Assembly (NCBI RefSeq): GCF_041538065.1
Contig: NZ_JBGORW010000009.1
Span: 78,788-142,787 of the forward strand
Reading direction: 5' to 3'
Origin: Leptotrichia hongkongensis
GTDB lineage: Bacteria; Fusobacteriota; Fusobacteriia; Fusobacteriales; Leptotrichiaceae
Length of the DNA stretch: 64,000 nucleotides
The translations under genes were made by a program, and so were the position numbers. Shown piece by piece: positions 24,310 to 33,711 of this stretch (its first letter is position 1; each line of letters starts with the position of its first letter). The notes beneath the pieces were generated by a model. That model made no database searches. It had not been told where the DNA came from and saw only the letters and a list, made by a program, of their open reading frames with translations.

Positions 24310-25620
24310 TTATTTAATATTGATGTTGTAGAATGCTTTTTTACCTTCGTAAACAGCTTCTTCTGCCAAGTCATCTTCGATTCTTAATAATTGGTTATAT
24401 TTAGCCATTCTGTCTGTTCTTGATGCAGATCCTGTTTTAATTTGTCCTGCGTTTGTAGCAACTGCGATATCAGCGATTGTATCATCTTCAGTTTCTCCTG
24501 ATCTATGAGATACTACTGCAGTATATCCAGCTTTTTTAGCCATTTCAATTGCATCCAATGTTTCTGTTAAAGTACCAATTTGGTTTACTTTAATTAGGAT
24601 TGAATTAGCAATTCCTTTTTTAATTCCTTCAGCCAATCTTACTGTGTTAGTAACGAACAAGTCATCCCCTACTAATTGAACATCTTTTCCAATTGCATCA
24701 GTTAATTTTTTGAATCCATCCCAGTCATCTTCAGCAAGTCCATCTTCAATAGATACGATTGGGTATTTAGAAGTTAAATGTTTGTACCATTCAACCATTT
24801 CATCTGAGTTTCTTACAACTCCACCTTCTCTTTTGAATGTATAAGTATAAGATCCGTCTGCATTTTTAGTTGCAAATTCTGATGAAGCAGCATCCATTGC
24901 AAATGTAATATCTTCTCCTAATTTGTATCCAGCAGCTTCTACTGCTTGAGAAATTACATCTAAAGCCCCTTCAGTTCCATTAATATTAGATGGTGCGTAT
25001 CCACCTTCATTTCCTACGTTAGTAGAATCTCCGTTTGCTTTTAAGATTTTTCCTAAGTGGTGGAAAATTTCAGAACCCATTCTTAATGCTTCTTTGTATG
25101 TTTTAGCTCCTACAGGTTGTACCATGAATTCTTGAACGTCTACTGCTGAATCAGCATGTGATCCACCATTTAAGATATTCATCATTGGTACTGGTAATTC
25201 TTTAGCGTTTACTCCACCTAAATATCTATATAAAGGTATACCTAATTGATTAGCTGCTGCTTTTGCCACTGCCAATGATACACCTAAGATTGCATTAGCT
25301 CCTAATTTACCTTTGTTAGGTGTTCCGTCTAGCTCAATCATAGCTTTATCAATAGCTACTTGGTCTAAAGCGTCAAATCCGATTAAGTGCTCAGCAATAA
25401 CTTTATTTACATTTTCTACTGCTTGTAATACACCTTGTCCTAAATATCTAGATTTGTCACCATCTCTTAATTCAACTGCTTCATGTTCTCCAGTTGATGC
25501 TCCAGATGGTACAGAAGCTCTTCCCATTGCTCCACCTTCTAAGTAAACTTCAACTTCCACAGTTGGATTTCCTCTTGAATCAAGTATCTCTCTTGCATAG
25601 ATATCTTCAATTCTAGTCAT
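24310..25620 (-). CDS. eno: Enolase
   Basis: A 436-residue glycolytic enzyme that interconverts 2-phosphoglycerate and phosphoenolpyruvate. Family motifs include YLGGVNAKELPVPMMNILNGGSHADSAVDVQEFM, SIEDGLAEDDWDGF and the signature ILIKVNQIGTLTETL, followed by SHRSGETEDDTIADIAVATNAGQIKTGSASRTDR. The length is normal. GGAGG precedes ATG 25620. It is a single gene with a near-consensus promoter at 25669-25697 and its own terminator, in line with high expression. Confidence 0.98.
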   Translation of the reverse strand: MTRIEDIYAREILDSRGNPTVEVEVYLEGGAMGRASVPSGASTGEHEAVELRDGDKSRYLGQGVLQAVENVNKVIAEHLIGFDALDQVAIDKAMIELDGTPNKGKLGANAILGVSLAVAKAAANQLGIPLYRYLGGVNAKELPVPMMNILNGGSHADSAVDVQEFMVQPVGAKTYKEALRMGSEIFHHLGKILKANGDSTNVGNEGGYAPSNINGTEGALDVISQAVEAAGYKLGEDITFAMDAASSEFATKNADGSYTYTFKREGGVVRNSDEMVEWYKHLTSKYPIVSIEDGLAEDDWDGFKKLTDAIGKDVQLVGDDLFVTNTVRLAEGIKKGIANSILIKVNQIGTLTETLDAIEMAKKAGYTAVVSHRSGETEDDTIADIAVATNAGQIKTGSASRTDRMAKYNQLLRIEDDLAEEAVYEGKKAFYNINIK

Positions 25621-25668
25621 TTCTAATTACCTCCGTAAATTTATTTATTATAATATTTCTCAACTATA

Positions 25669-25697
25669 ATTATATCACAATGTGTGCCGATTTTCAA
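25669..25697 (-). promoter_or_regulatory. eno promoter
   Basis: Read on the minus strand: TTGAAA (25697-25692), a 17-base spacer and TATAAT (25674-25669). It lies about 50 bases before the enolase start. Confidence 0.8.
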
Positions 25698-25725
25698 AAC
25701 AAAATTTCAATTTTTTCCAAAAAAT

Positions 25726-25863
25726 TTAATAAAATTTGTTAAATTTCAATAAATGAAAATGTTTCTGTTTTATCATTCCAAATTTTAAAGTGCTTGTAAT
25801 ACTTTCTCCATAACTTCTTTCAAATTCTGGATTTCCAAATATAAACGTTGAAAACATCAACAT
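25726..25863 (-). CDS. Possible 45-residue peptide or gene remnant
   Basis: It starts 20 bases after the stop of the lipoprotein gene. The reading MLMFSTFIFGNPEFERSYGE...KQKHFHLLKFNKFY has a hydrophobic start, like a short signal or membrane segment, then a polar tail. No ribosome site is evident and no family is recognised. It may be the stump of a larger exported protein. Confidence 0.25.
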   Translation of the reverse strand: MLMFSTFIFGNPEFERSYGESITSTLKFGMIKQKHFHLLKFNKFY

Positions 25864-25882
25864 TATTGCTAACAAAATTTAT

Positions 25883-26365
25883 TTATAATTTTTCCAATAA
25901 TTTTTTGTGACTTTTCCCAAGTAAATTATCCAATACTCTATAAAATTCTTCATTTCTTACAGAAGTTTCAAAAGAATAATGTTCATTTTTATCGTAAATC
26001 GCAATCCTACTCTCAGGGTAATAATCCCTAACAATCACATTTTTATCTGGTTTTTTAATTCCATTTACTATCTGTTTCATTATTTTATTTTTTTGTTTAT
26101 AGTATTTTAAAACTAAGGCAATTTTTTTTGAATAGTTTTTTTCTTCATTTAAATAGGAAATACTGCAATTTAATTTTATACACTCAAGATTCCATTCATA
26201 ATATACTGAACTTGCTTCTCCCATAAAAGATTCCTTATGCTTGAAATCATAGTTTTTACTAAAATCCAAATTTTTTAAATCTTTATTGCTGTATTTCTTT
26301 CTATCAAATTTTCCACAAGAAATAAATATCAAGATTAAACATATAAATAAAAATATTTTTTTCAT
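25883..26365 (-). CDS. Hypothetical lipoprotein
   Basis: A 160-residue protein with a type II signal peptide: MKKIFLFICLILIFISCGK, with the lipobox Cys at about residue 17. The mature part is charged, with YEWNLECIKLNCS giving two cysteines that could pair. No known domain is recognised. ATG 26365 is chosen because GGAG lies ten bases upstream; an in-frame TTG at 26371 would sit too close to it. It lies 15 bases after the next upstream gene, so the two are probably one operon. A role in the envelope is all that can be inferred. Confidence 0.75.
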   Translation of the reverse strand: MKKIFLFICLILIFISCGKFDRKKYSNKDLKNLDFSKNYDFKHKESFMGEASSVYYEWNLECIKLNCSISYLNEEKNYSKKIALVLKYYKQKNKIMKQIVNGIKKPDKNVIVRDYYPESRIAIYDKNEHYSFETSVRNEEFYRVLDNLLGKSHKKLLEKL

Positions 26366-26380
26366 ATTCAATTTTCTCCA

Positions 26381-27259
26381 CTACATCTCATTCAAATATT
26401 TATCCAGATAATCTACATCTTTTGCAGTTGCTTTCTTTATTTCCTTAGAAATATAGGTGCTTTCCAGTTTCTGTTTATTTTGTTCACGCAACTTTTTATT
26501 TGCAATTTCTTCATTTATCATCAAAACATTTAATAATAGCAATGTTTCTTTTCGTCGGTTATATTCGTGAACTTCATTTGATACATTGGCATTTACGATG
26601 TTGTTTATGTATTCTGAAACCGCTTTTTCAATTTTGCCGTCATTATAGTATTTTCTCACTTCTGTTAATGTGTAAGTCAAGTTCATTGAATGAACTTCTT
26701 CATCTGTCATTCCAAGCTGTCTTTTTACATCTTCACTTTTTAATAAATTTAAAACTTTCTTTATTTGAATCTGTCTACTATTTTCATCTGCAATGTTAAA
26801 TATTTTTACAATTTCCATAATAGGAGTATTGTTATACTTTTTTTCTAGTTCTTTATAATAGCTATCACTTTTATCTTTTTTTCCAATTCCACGATAATAC
26901 ACCATTTTTGCGAATAATTTTTCATACTCATAAGGAGTGTATTTTGTGAATAAATCTAAATATTTTTCATAACCTTTTCCGATTTTAGACTCATAAATTG
27001 TGATAATATCTTCTGATACAATGTAATTTCGCTCATCTTTTTTCAAGATGGCAAGTAGCTTATTCAATTTTTCCCCAATTACAGTTTCATCATTTTCAAA
27101 AGCCACAATATCTCTTATTTCATAATCAATTTTTTTTGTTTCATCAATTATTGCCTGCTTTATTCCTATTTTTGAAAGATTTTCCTGAATCTGCTCCTTT
27201 CTTGTGTAAGCAAAGCTCAGACTGCTTAACAGTAAAAATACTATTGTTAATTTTTTCAT
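26381..27259 (-). CDS. Hypothetical exported helical protein
   Basis: A 292-residue protein with a signal peptide (about 1-17, LSSLSFAYT). The rest is almost all helical and charged, with Tyr/Leu/Glu patterns (YEKLFAKMVYYRGIGKKDKSDSYYKELEKKY, VRKYYNDGKIEKAVSEYI) that resemble tetratricopeptide-like helical pairs, though no clear TPR consensus is met. GGAG lies eight bases before ATG. A lipoprotein gene follows at once, and a nucleotidase gene ends 54 bases upstream. Function is unknown. Confidence 0.75.
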   Translation of the reverse strand: MKKLTIVFLLLSSLSFAYTRKEQIQENLSKIGIKQAIIDETKKIDYEIRDIVAFENDETVIGEKLNKLLAILKKDERNYIVSEDIITIYESKIGKGYEKYLDLFTKYTPYEYEKLFAKMVYYRGIGKKDKSDSYYKELEKKYNNTPIMEIVKIFNIADENSRQIQIKKVLNLLKSEDVKRQLGMTDEEVHSMNLTYTLTEVRKYYNDGKIEKAVSEYINNIVNANVSNEVHEYNRRKETLLLLNVLMINEEIANKKLREQNKQKLESTYISKEIKKATAKDVDYLDKYLNEM

Positions 27260-27313
27260 AAATTGTTCTCCATTTTTGTGTTTTTTTATTTTTATTCTTT
27301 CAGCAAATCTAAA

Positions 27314-28969
27314 TTATAATCCAATTATTTCCCAGTTATTATGGCTCTTTCCATCAATTACACCATTTTTTACATTTCGAATATAGTCAATCATCATATT
27401 TTGGATAGTTCCCTTTATATTTCCAATTGCTTCTTTCGATGCCCATAAAACTGGAATTTCCTGCCCGTCAAAAATACCGCCTTTTCTAGCCAGCTGTTCA
27501 AACCTATAGGCATTCATTCCAACTTTTAATTTCATTTCAGGCGTTACTTTAGTTCCGTTAACTAACATCAGATTAGTAATTTTATTCCCTTTTTCATTTC
27601 TTAAATCAATTTTATATCTCACCCCGCCAAAAATATCAAATGTTACATATTTTCCGTTGGCACGTTCTGGATTATAATGATACTCAGTATCTCCAGGCCG
27701 AATTGTATCAAAATAGTCAGCAGACCATTCCATATAGTCTTTTAACTGTTTTCCTGTCATTTCATAAATTGTAACATCTCCACCTGTGTAACGATAGTTG
27801 TAAACTATGTCTTTTCTCTTAATTTCCCCTTTATCTAGTTTTACATTTTCATAATTGTATGCAAATGAAACGACATCTGCCCCGCTGTAATAAAGCTCAA
27901 CATCAGTTATAAATGATGACAGTCCTGTATCTTTAGCAAAAGCTGCTGACACACCATAATATTTTTCTTTGGGAACCATATCATTTAGTGTATTTCCTAT
28001 TTTTTCATTTGCAATTCTGCAAAGCCTATTGTGAAAAGGTTTATAAATCTCTTCAATTTTTTTATCAGGCTCTTCATCTTTTACAGGAATGGTCGTAGAA
28101 TCTTTGCTTATTAATTTAACATTTTCATCCAACACTTCAAATTTTAAGTCTACTTCTGAAATAACAGTTCCATATCTATGAGGTTCTGTAATAAGAACAC
28201 CGTTAATTATTTCCTTTGGTATATTCTGATGCATATGCCCAGCTACAATTACATCAATTTCGGGTACAGCGTTTGCTAAATCTCTTACTCCTGTTTCAGG
28301 AATTCCATTTTCATTTTCAATGCCCATATGAGCTACTGCAACAATAGCGTTCGCACCTTCCTTTTTAAGTTTTTTTACTTGTTTTTGAGCTTCCTTTATA
28401 GGCGACACAAAATAAAAATCCTTCAAATAGCCAGTATCTTCTTCAAATTGTGCTGACATTGGAGTTGATAATCCAATAATTCCAATCTTCACGCCATCCT
28501 TTTCAATAATTGTGGAAGCATCTAAATATCTGCTTTTATCTTTTGAAAAATTGGTATCATTTTCAGTATTTTCATTGTAATACAAGTTAGCAGTTAATTT
28601 TTTACATTTCATATCTCGCAAAATATTTGATAAAATTGGCATTCCGAAGTTAAATTCATGATTTCCTGGTACAAAAATATCATATTTCATATAATTTAAC
28701 ATTTCTGGAATGGGGTGTTTTGGTGCCATTGCAAATTTTTCTATCCAATTATCCTGAATTGCATCCCCAACTTCAACCAAAATTACATTTTTATTCTTTT
28801 TTCTAATTTTTTTCACCAATGTTGAAATCTGTGCATAAGAACCTGACCTATCCTCTTCATCAGCCGCATAGTTCCAAGCAAGCACTCTTCCATGAACATC
28901 ACTTGTTCCCAATATTTTTATACTTACTTCCCTTTTTTTTAAAGAAGTGTCCGTATTTTTTACTGTCAT
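27314..28969 (-). CDS. Metallophosphoesterase/5'-nucleotidase family protein (CpdB/UshA-like), without signal peptide
   Basis: A 551-residue, two-domain enzyme. The N-terminal dinuclear metallophosphatase has GTSDVHG (about 22-28), GDAIQDN, GNHEFNFG and AGHMHQN. The C-terminal 5'-nucleotidase domain (about 330-540) has the substrate loop region around FAYNYENVKL and ITEPH upstream. DVHG and the overall pattern fit 2',3'-cyclic-nucleotide 2'-phosphodiesterases. Such enzymes are normally exported, yet the N-terminus (MTVKNTDTSLKKREVSIKI) shows no signal sequence, and AAGGAAAT supports this start. It may be cytoplasmic or use another export route. The exact substrate is not settled. Confidence 0.87.
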   Translation of the reverse strand: MTVKNTDTSLKKREVSIKILGTSDVHGRVLAWNYAADEEDRSGSYAQISTLVKKIRKKNKNVILVEVGDAIQDNWIEKFAMAPKHPIPEMLNYMKYDIFVPGNHEFNFGMPILSNILRDMKCKKLTANLYYNENTENDTNFSKDKSRYLDASTIIEKDGVKIGIIGLSTPMSAQFEEDTGYLKDFYFVSPIKEAQKQVKKLKKEGANAIVAVAHMGIENENGIPETGVRDLANAVPEIDVIVAGHMHQNIPKEIINGVLITEPHRYGTVISEVDLKFEVLDENVKLISKDSTTIPVKDEEPDKKIEEIYKPFHNRLCRIANEKIGNTLNDMVPKEKYYGVSAAFAKDTGLSSFITDVELYYSGADVVSFAYNYENVKLDKGEIKRKDIVYNYRYTGGDVTIYEMTGKQLKDYMEWSADYFDTIRPGDTEYHYNPERANGKYVTFDIFGGVRYKIDLRNEKGNKITNLMLVNGTKVTPEMKLKVGMNAYRFEQLARKGGIFDGQEIPVLWASKEAIGNIKGTIQNMMIDYIRNVKNGVIDGKSHNNWEIIGL

Positions 28970-29079
28970 TCTATATTTCCTTTTCTTTTATAAATATTTA
29001 AAATTTTTTTACAATACTCAAGTCTTTCAAAAAAAACAAATAAAATATTTATTTAAGCAGATATTCCTACTTCATAATT

Positions 29080-29481
29080 TTATTTTTTCAAGCTTTTCCA
29101 TTTTTCTCTAGCTTCAAAAATTGAAAATTCCCTGTCATATTTTATTTCATTTACTTCGTCTTTTATATAAAAAATCTTTTCCAAATCAATTTCATAATCA
29201 TTAGCAATTGCAATAATATAATAAAAAACATCAAATACTTCCTCTTCAATAGTTCCTTTTATGTTTTTCCCATCATATCTCACATTTTTTCTAATATTTT
29301 CCGCAAGTTCCCCAAATTCTTCTATTAATTTCAAAATAAGTCTTTGTCCATTTTCCTTTTTATTCTGCTTAATTTTATTATCCTTTGTTTCATCCAGAGT
29401 TCCTTTTTCTATTCTTTTTATCAAATACTGCACTTCTTTAAGTGTCATATCATCAGTATTTTTATTTTTTTTACTATCCAT
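29080..29481 (-). CDS. MazG-like nucleotide pyrophosphohydrolase
   Basis: A 133-residue all-alpha NTP-PPase-like protein. The Mg-binding pattern EExxE...ExxD is visible: EEFGELAENIRK (about 66-77), then EEEVFDVFYYIIAIA (about 92-106). These proteins clear non-canonical or excess nucleotides. The N-terminal 45 residues are highly charged and outside the domain. AGGAGG lies 11 bases before ATG. It sits 110 bases upstream of the nucleotidase gene on the same strand, so a shared nucleotide-related role is possible. Confidence 0.8.
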   Translation of the reverse strand: MDSKKNKNTDDMTLKEVQYLIKRIEKGTLDETKDNKIKQNKKENGQRLILKLIEEFGELAENIRKNVRYDGKNIKGTIEEEVFDVFYYIIAIANDYEIDLEKIFYIKDEVNEIKYDREFSIFEAREKWKSLKK

Positions 29482-29561
29482 AACTCAAATTACCTCCTTC
29501 TTTTTATATTTTTTATTTAACATTATTTTTATTTCTTGAATTTAATTTTTAAAGTTATTTT

Positions 29562-29735
29562 AAGCAAGGGTATCAAACGCTATACCCTTGCATCCCTGCT
29601 TCTCGAATTTCAATTTTACAGCAAAAGACAAAACTCGCTTTTAACAAAAATTATTTTAATTCCATAAAGTTATTACAAATTCAAATATAATAGAAAAGCT
29701 CAAACAAGTTGTCTTTTACTGAAAAATTAAAATCT
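29562..29735 (-). repeat. R3 hairpin repeat, copy 2 (REP-like)
   Basis: GCAAGGGTAT (29564-29573) and ATACCCTTGC (29582-29591) form a perfect 10-bp stem; on the minus strand the loop reads AGCGTTTG. Compared with copy 1, stem positions 4 and 5 changed together with their partners. The flank at 29600-29735, reverse-complemented, carries AAAAGCGAGTTTTG and TTGTTTGAGCTTTT, as in copy 1. Confidence 0.65.
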
Positions 29736-29760
29736 CGGAAATTTACAATAAATGTTTTAA

Positions 29761-30112
29761 TACTAAATCCCATTTAAACAACGAACTTATTATAATCTAT
29801 TTTATAAAACCTAATATTTTCAAATAATTAAAATATAATTTTCATTTTTTAAACAGAATCTATCATAAACTAATCCGTCGGAGCATTTTTCTGTGCCGGC
29901 AAAAATGTTTGAGCATAGCGAGTTTTTTGCCAGTGCAGAAAAATGTCGTAGACTAGCCATAGGTTATTGCGTAGCAATTCTTGCCACAATTTTAATTATT
30001 AGGAGAAACCTTTACTGCAAGATAAGGATTTGCGGCAATGAGCAATCCTACGAAAATAAAAAAGAAAAACATAGTAATATAAAAAAATATTTATTAATTA
30101 AAATAGCCTATA
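29761..30112 (-). repeat. R4 core plus block R2 (copy 2)
   Basis: 29761-29872 is an R4 core in reverse orientation and 29873-30112 is block R2, the inverted partner of 6640-6879. A 94-codon open frame (29893-30177) lies within it, but it is explained by the repeat and is not called as a gene. This fills the gap between the MazG-like gene and the nadN-like gene. Confidence 0.7.
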
Positions 30113-30173
30113 ATAAATTTTATAAAATAATAAACAATATAAAGTATCATTTATTTTCAAATTTTTTAAAAAA

Positions 30174-31964
30174 TTAGTATTTGAAGATTACGTTTGTAGA
30201 TTTTGGTTTTCCTATTTCTTTTTTCTCTTTCAAATAATCTATAAATATTTTTGTATCACTTAAATGAGTGTCTGTTCCACGTTTTTGAGCAGTGATTTTC
30301 CCTAATGTTGTGTAACCATCTTTTCCTTTGGCTATATAAGAGTTTACAGCTAACATATAGGATTTTTTAGCATCAATTGGTACCCATTTGTTTGCTTTAA
30401 AGTCAAATACTTCTATTTTTTTGACTCTTGTTCCAAGTTTTCCTTCTTTTGTGGCTTCGTATCTGATTCCTGCACCATAAGGGAATGCTCCTGTTGAACC
30501 TCCGTTTAGTACATAGTCAATCGCATCTTCTAATGTCTGTTTCACTTCTGCACCTGTAATATCAGTTATGAATACTGTATTTGAAGTGAATGGCAATAAT
30601 GAATATGCTAAATCATAAGTGAATACACCAGGATTTAGTGTAATTCTTACATTTCCCGCATTTCCAATCACAAAATCAACATTTCCAGTTCCTGTATTTC
30701 TTAACTTATGTAAAACTGATTCAGCTACAAGAGTTGTTGCGAAAGAACCGTCCTTATTGTGTTCATTTGGTACTCTGTTGTCTGAACCTCCTGGGATTTC
30801 TTCTGTAATTTTACCAACTGTACGTTTCCCAAGTTCTGTTTTTTCTTTCTGGTATCTTTCAAGAAGTTTTGCTAAAGCTGGATCATTTTTGATGGCAGCT
30901 ATATTTTTATTATTTTTTATTGAACTTAAAATTTCATTTTTTTCTTTTTGATCTAATTGAACTCCTTTTCCTTCAGCATTTTTCACTTCAAAAAAGTCAT
31001 CTCCAATTAAAACTTTTGGAGTTGGAATTAATTCAGTAATTACTCCGTTTTTATCGAATTTTGCCTTCATTTGTCCCAATAAATATGAATAATTCCATGC
31101 TTCCGCAATATAAACTGGATTTCCATTAGGAGAATTCACTTTTTTAGGATAACTGTCTGCTTCTGGAACTAACCCAAATTGTTCAAATTCTTTTCCTAAA
31201 AGATAGTGAGTATCCCCAGTTATAATTAAATCTACACCGTCAACTTTTTGTCCAATTTCAACATTTTTTTCATATCCTGCATGAGATAATAATATTATTT
31301 TATTTATTCCTTTACTTTGTAATTCATTTACGTATTTTCTTGCTGTTTCAATTTCATCTAAAAATTTGATATCGTCTCCAGGACTTGATGATTCCTTAGT
31401 CTTTTTCACAACATCTATTCCTATAATTCCAATATTCTGACCACCAATATTCTTTATCATATACGGTTTCCATTTTCCTTCCAGAATACTTCCTTTATCA
31501 GGAACAACATTGGCTGAAACTACTGGTATTTTTAAAACATCTAGAAATGATTTCAAAAATTTGTTCCCATCATCAAATTCATGATTTCCCAATGTATAAA
31601 CGTCAAAATTTATTGCATTCATAAGTTCAGCATCGGCTTTTCCTTCAAATAACGTATAATAAAGTGTCCCTGTTACAGCATCTCCTGCGTGTAATACAAG
31701 AGTATTTTTATTATTCTGTCTAAAATTTTTGATTGCCTGTGCCACTCTTGGCAATCCTCCAATATGTACCGTAACAGTCTTCCCATTAAGTTTAAGAGGC
31801 ATTTTTTCCTCTTCAAGATGCGAATGATGGTCATTAATATGAGCCACATTTAGCTCAAATGCTCCAGATGAACTTTGGCTGTTCGCTTTACGACTAGTCT
31901 TTGCCTCCAAATTAGCTGCTGAAAATAGTGCTAATGTCAATCCCAATAATAATAATTTTTTCAT
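30174..31964 (-). CDS. Secreted NAD pyrophosphatase/5'-nucleotidase (NadN-like, UshA superfamily)
   Basis: A 596-residue protein with a signal peptide (about 1-21, LEAKT). The metallophosphatase domain has HINDHHSHLE (about 42-51), LHAGDAVTGTLYYTLFEG, GNHEFDDG, LSHAGYEKN and ITGDTHYL. The nucleotidase domain includes DFVIGNAGNVRITL and STGAFPYGAGIRYEA. HINDHHSHL, SSSPGDDIKF and STGAFPYGAG strongly recall Haemophilus NadN, which breaks NAD to NMN and then nicotinamide riboside in the periplasm. A role in NAD salvage is therefore likely, though UDP-sugar or AMP hydrolysis is possible. GGAGG precedes ATG. Confidence 0.87.
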   Translation of the reverse strand: MKKLLLLGLTLALFSAANLEAKTSRKANSQSSSGAFELNVAHINDHHSHLEEEKMPLKLNGKTVTVHIGGLPRVAQAIKNFRQNNKNTLVLHAGDAVTGTLYYTLFEGKADAELMNAINFDVYTLGNHEFDDGNKFLKSFLDVLKIPVVSANVVPDKGSILEGKWKPYMIKNIGGQNIGIIGIDVVKKTKESSSPGDDIKFLDEIETARKYVNELQSKGINKIILLSHAGYEKNVEIGQKVDGVDLIITGDTHYLLGKEFEQFGLVPEADSYPKKVNSPNGNPVYIAEAWNYSYLLGQMKAKFDKNGVITELIPTPKVLIGDDFFEVKNAEGKGVQLDQKEKNEILSSIKNNKNIAAIKNDPALAKLLERYQKEKTELGKRTVGKITEEIPGGSDNRVPNEHNKDGSFATTLVAESVLHKLRNTGTGNVDFVIGNAGNVRITLNPGVFTYDLAYSLLPFTSNTVFITDITGAEVKQTLEDAIDYVLNGGSTGAFPYGAGIRYEATKEGKLGTRVKKIEVFDFKANKWVPIDAKKSYMLAVNSYIAKGKDGYTTLGKITAQKRGTDTHLSDTKIFIDYLKEKKEIGKPKSTNVIFKY

Positions 31965-32166
31965 AATTTTTCCTCCTTAAAAAAAGTTATATTTATTAAT
32001 ATAATTATAACTTGATTTCCAAAAAAAAACACTAAAAAAAATAAAATTTTTAAAAAACATAAATTTCAAATAGATTTTACAATATTTTAAAATAAAATAA
32101 TGTTATAATTCCTTAGATAATTTTTTTAAATTATCAAAAAAGAATTTTTGTAAAGGAGAAAAGAAA

Positions 32167-32415
32167 ATGAATATTAAAAATTTTATGAAAAAACTAATTT
32201 TAATTTTAGGAATACTTGGAATTTCAGTTACTTCATTTGCAGCAACTAGAAGAAATAACAGGGTTGTATACGTAAAAAGAGAACCTTCTCGTAGAATAAT
32301 AAGAAGAAGATACATCTTTGTAAGAGTTCCAAGAAGAAAAAAAGTTGTATATGTGAAAAAAGAGCCTTCTCGTAGACAAAGACGTGCAAGAATAGCTGCT
32401 GGAAGAAGAAGATAG
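32167..32415 (+). CDS. Small exported arginine-rich protein
   Basis: An 82-residue protein with a signal peptide (about 1-25, VTSFAAT). The mature part of about 57 residues is extremely basic, with two copies of a unit: VVYVKREPSRR (about 34-44) and VVYVKKEPSRR (about 60-70). It ends in ARIAAGRRR. No domain is recognised; a cationic periplasmic protein that binds LPS, peptidoglycan or nucleic acid is conceivable. AAAGGAG lies before ATG 32167 and a terminator follows at 32476-32520, which supports a real gene. Confidence 0.7.
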   Translation: MNIKNFMKKLILILGILGISVTSFAATRRNNRVVYVKREPSRRIIRRRYIFVRVPRRKKVVYVKKEPSRRQRRARIAAGRRR

Positions 32416-32472
32416 ATTTAACTTAGTAAGGCATTTTGTTTGTTTATAATTTGAAAAAATTTAATATTTTAA

Positions 32473-32522
32473 AACACAAGGGGCTTCAATTCTCTCTTAT
32501 GAACTGTACCCCTTGTTTTTTA
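32473..32522. terminator. Bidirectional terminator
   Basis: ACAAGGGG (32476-32483) pairs with CCCCTTGT (32509-32516). A T run follows on the plus strand, and an A-rich run before it serves the converging minus-strand acyltransferase gene. Confidence 0.8.
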
Positions 32523-32535
32523 TTGCTATTTGTTT

Positions 32536-33453
32536 TTAGTTCTTAATTTTAATTTGTTTAAGAAGATTATACAAAATTCCTAAAATTATACTTATTCCAA
32601 TTGTCATTACTGATTTAAAAATCATTTCATCGCTTATCTTTATAACAAAATGAAGCACTATAAGATGAACTAGGAATGCAAAATATGTAGAATCTGCCAC
32701 TATTTTTATAATCCTGTCTCTTTTAGAAAAGTTAAATTTACACCAAAATACAAAAAAGGAAAGCGTCATAATAAATGTTCCTAGTGAATTTTTATCAAAA
32801 AAATCAGATACACGTTTTCCTGTTACTGCTAAAACATATTTAGTAGATAAAAAACTTAGCAAGAATCCTAAAGCATAGATAACTATTATTAAAATAAATG
32901 ATGCCCTTTTTACTTTATTGTCGTATTTCTTTACAAAATACCCTAAAATATAATACCCAATAAAGCCTGTCAATGGAAAATTAGAAAATGGAATTTCAGC
33001 AAGATTAAAATATCGTAAATACGGATTTAAAATATTGCACAAAAACCAGAGAAAAACTACAAAAAGAGTCTCTTTTTCTGCATATTTCAACACCTTTTGC
33101 AACCACGGCGTAAGAAGATACAGCCCCAGTATCATATAAATATACCAAAAATGCGATGCTGAAATCGCTTTCCCTTTCAAAACTGGTATAATCGGAATTT
33201 TTCCAAAATAAATATATATAATATTAAATACTAAAAAAAGTGGTAAAATATTTAAAATCCTTTTTTTAAAAAATACTATTGTCTCTTCGGTTTTATCAAG
33301 CAGCAAATATCCACTAATCATAATAAACAAATTAACCCCAATCGAAATAATTGCATAACCTCCCATCCATACATCTACTCCAAACTGCCTATTTAAAGTA
33401 TGTAAAAACACAATAAAAACAAATGCAAAAATTCTTATAATATCAATTGCCAT
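32536..33453 (-). CDS. Acyltransferase 3 family membrane protein
   Basis: A 305-residue membrane protein with about nine to ten helices. It starts directly with the family pattern DIIRIFAFVFIVFLHTLNRQFG (His near 18 is the conserved catalytic His), then INLFIMISGYLLL. It resembles OatA/WecH-type O-acetyltransferases that modify surface glycans or peptidoglycan. No SGNH partner domain is fused and no glycan gene cluster is adjacent, so the acceptor is unknown. AAGGAG lies upstream. It ends near a shared terminator. Confidence 0.85.
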   Translation of the reverse strand: MAIDIIRIFAFVFIVFLHTLNRQFGVDVWMGGYAIISIGVNLFIMISGYLLLDKTEETIVFFKKRILNILPLFLVFNIIYIYFGKIPIIPVLKGKAISASHFWYIYMILGLYLLTPWLQKVLKYAEKETLFVVFLWFLCNILNPYLRYFNLAEIPFSNFPLTGFIGYYILGYFVKKYDNKVKRASFILIIVIYALGFLLSFLSTKYVLAVTGKRVSDFFDKNSLGTFIMTLSFFVFWCKFNFSKRDRIIKIVADSTYFAFLVHLIVLHFVIKISDEMIFKSVMTIGISIILGILYNLLKQIKIKN

Positions 33454-33711
33454 CCTATTTTATTCTCCTTTTTTCTAAATTATAAAAAAATTCTAAGTTT
33501 TTGTCAATATATGCTCAATCCTTTTAATTTTCAAATGATAAATTTCATTTTAATCAATAAAATTAAACTAAAAAATAGAATTAAAAAAATTTTTTGAAAA
33601 GAAATTTAAATAAAGACTATGAAAATTAAAAAAAATATGCTATACTTAATAAAGGAAAGTATAATTTAAATATAATAAAAAATATAAATAAAAAAGGAAA
33701 AGAGGTTTAAT

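Noticed and set aside
26500..26799. 99-codon plus-strand frame opposite the hypothetical exported helical protein
   Set aside because: It is antisense to a better-supported gene with a signal peptide and ribosome site, and its composition is typical of a shadow frame.
29893..30177. 94-codon plus-strand open frame (MPAKMFEHSEFF...)
   Set aside because: It lies inside repeat R2; the inverted copy at 6640-6879 does not keep the frame and no ribosome site precedes it.
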